Part shown: positions 31,035 through 31,042 of the stretch, piece by piece
Layout: each line of letters begins with the position of its first letter
Numbering within the stretch: the stretch's first letter is position 1
NCBI GenBank assembly: GCA_041844335.1
Contig: JBGZAX010000044.1
Span: 1-31,042 of the forward strand
Direction: 5' to 3'
Length of the DNA stretch: 31,042 bases
Source of the DNA: CAUUFM01 sp041844335
GTDB lineage: Bacteria; Bacillota; Clostridia; Lachnospirales; Lachnospiraceae
The notes under the pieces: model-generated
The model's input: the letters and a program-made list of their open reading frames with translations, nothing else
Database searches by the model: none
Told to the model about the DNA's origin: nothing
Position numbers and translations under genes: made by a program

Positions 31035-31042
31035 TATATATG

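Overview
The window is AT-rich chromosomal DNA of a low-GC Gram-positive bacterium, most likely an anaerobic member of Clostridia (Bacillota). Pointers are the infC-rpmI-rplT and rpsL-rpsG-fusA-tuf operons with Gram-positive RNA leaders, a long Alu-type SRP RNA beside a tRNA-Ser, strong AGGAGG ribosome binding sites with many TTG/GTG starts, a sortase-anchored surface protein, and a K+-type membrane pyrophosphatase. The species cannot be fixed from the sequence. No phage, insertion sequence or CRISPR array is visible.

Left block (1-2100, minus strand): the first part of a multi-pass membrane protein cut by the window edge, a tRNA-Pro with an AGG anticodon, and infC-rpmI-rplT behind a consensus promoter and a leader ending in an intrinsic terminator (attenuator). 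infC probably starts at ATT.

Surface-protein block (2145-10523): one giant gene of about 2,527 codons encodes a secreted, sortase-anchored adhesin with an N-terminal thioester domain, about twelve Cna_B-type isopeptide domains, two SpaA-like domains (the second interrupted by about 290 residues), a proline-rich wall-spanning segment and an IPKTG anchor. About 720 bp of non-coding DNA separates it from the divergent rplS and holds an unexplained structured leader.

Middle block (10397-15050): rplS, lepB, rbgA and yraN run on the plus strand and face hppA on the minus strand. Two related hairpins sit at the convergent ends.

Regulated transport block (15208-20376): a minus-strand run of hxlR, an EamA transporter, a possible 32-residue ORF, two half-size chromate-transporter genes, and an OmpR-type response regulator with its histidine kinase. 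It is divergent from a small flavin-fold gene; inverted repeats in the shared promoter region are candidate HxlR operators.

DUF1538/PII block (20415-22557): a duplicated DUF1538 membrane protein is coupled to a tandem PII-like protein. It is followed by the SRP RNA and tRNA-Ser(CGA) on the plus strand.

Right block (23256-31042, minus strand): an iron/haem/cobalamin-type ABC importer (binding lipoprotein, permease, ATPase) lies downstream of the str operon rpsL-rpsG-fusA-tuf. The str operon has several unexplained RNA-structure candidates in its leader and between rpsL and rpsG.
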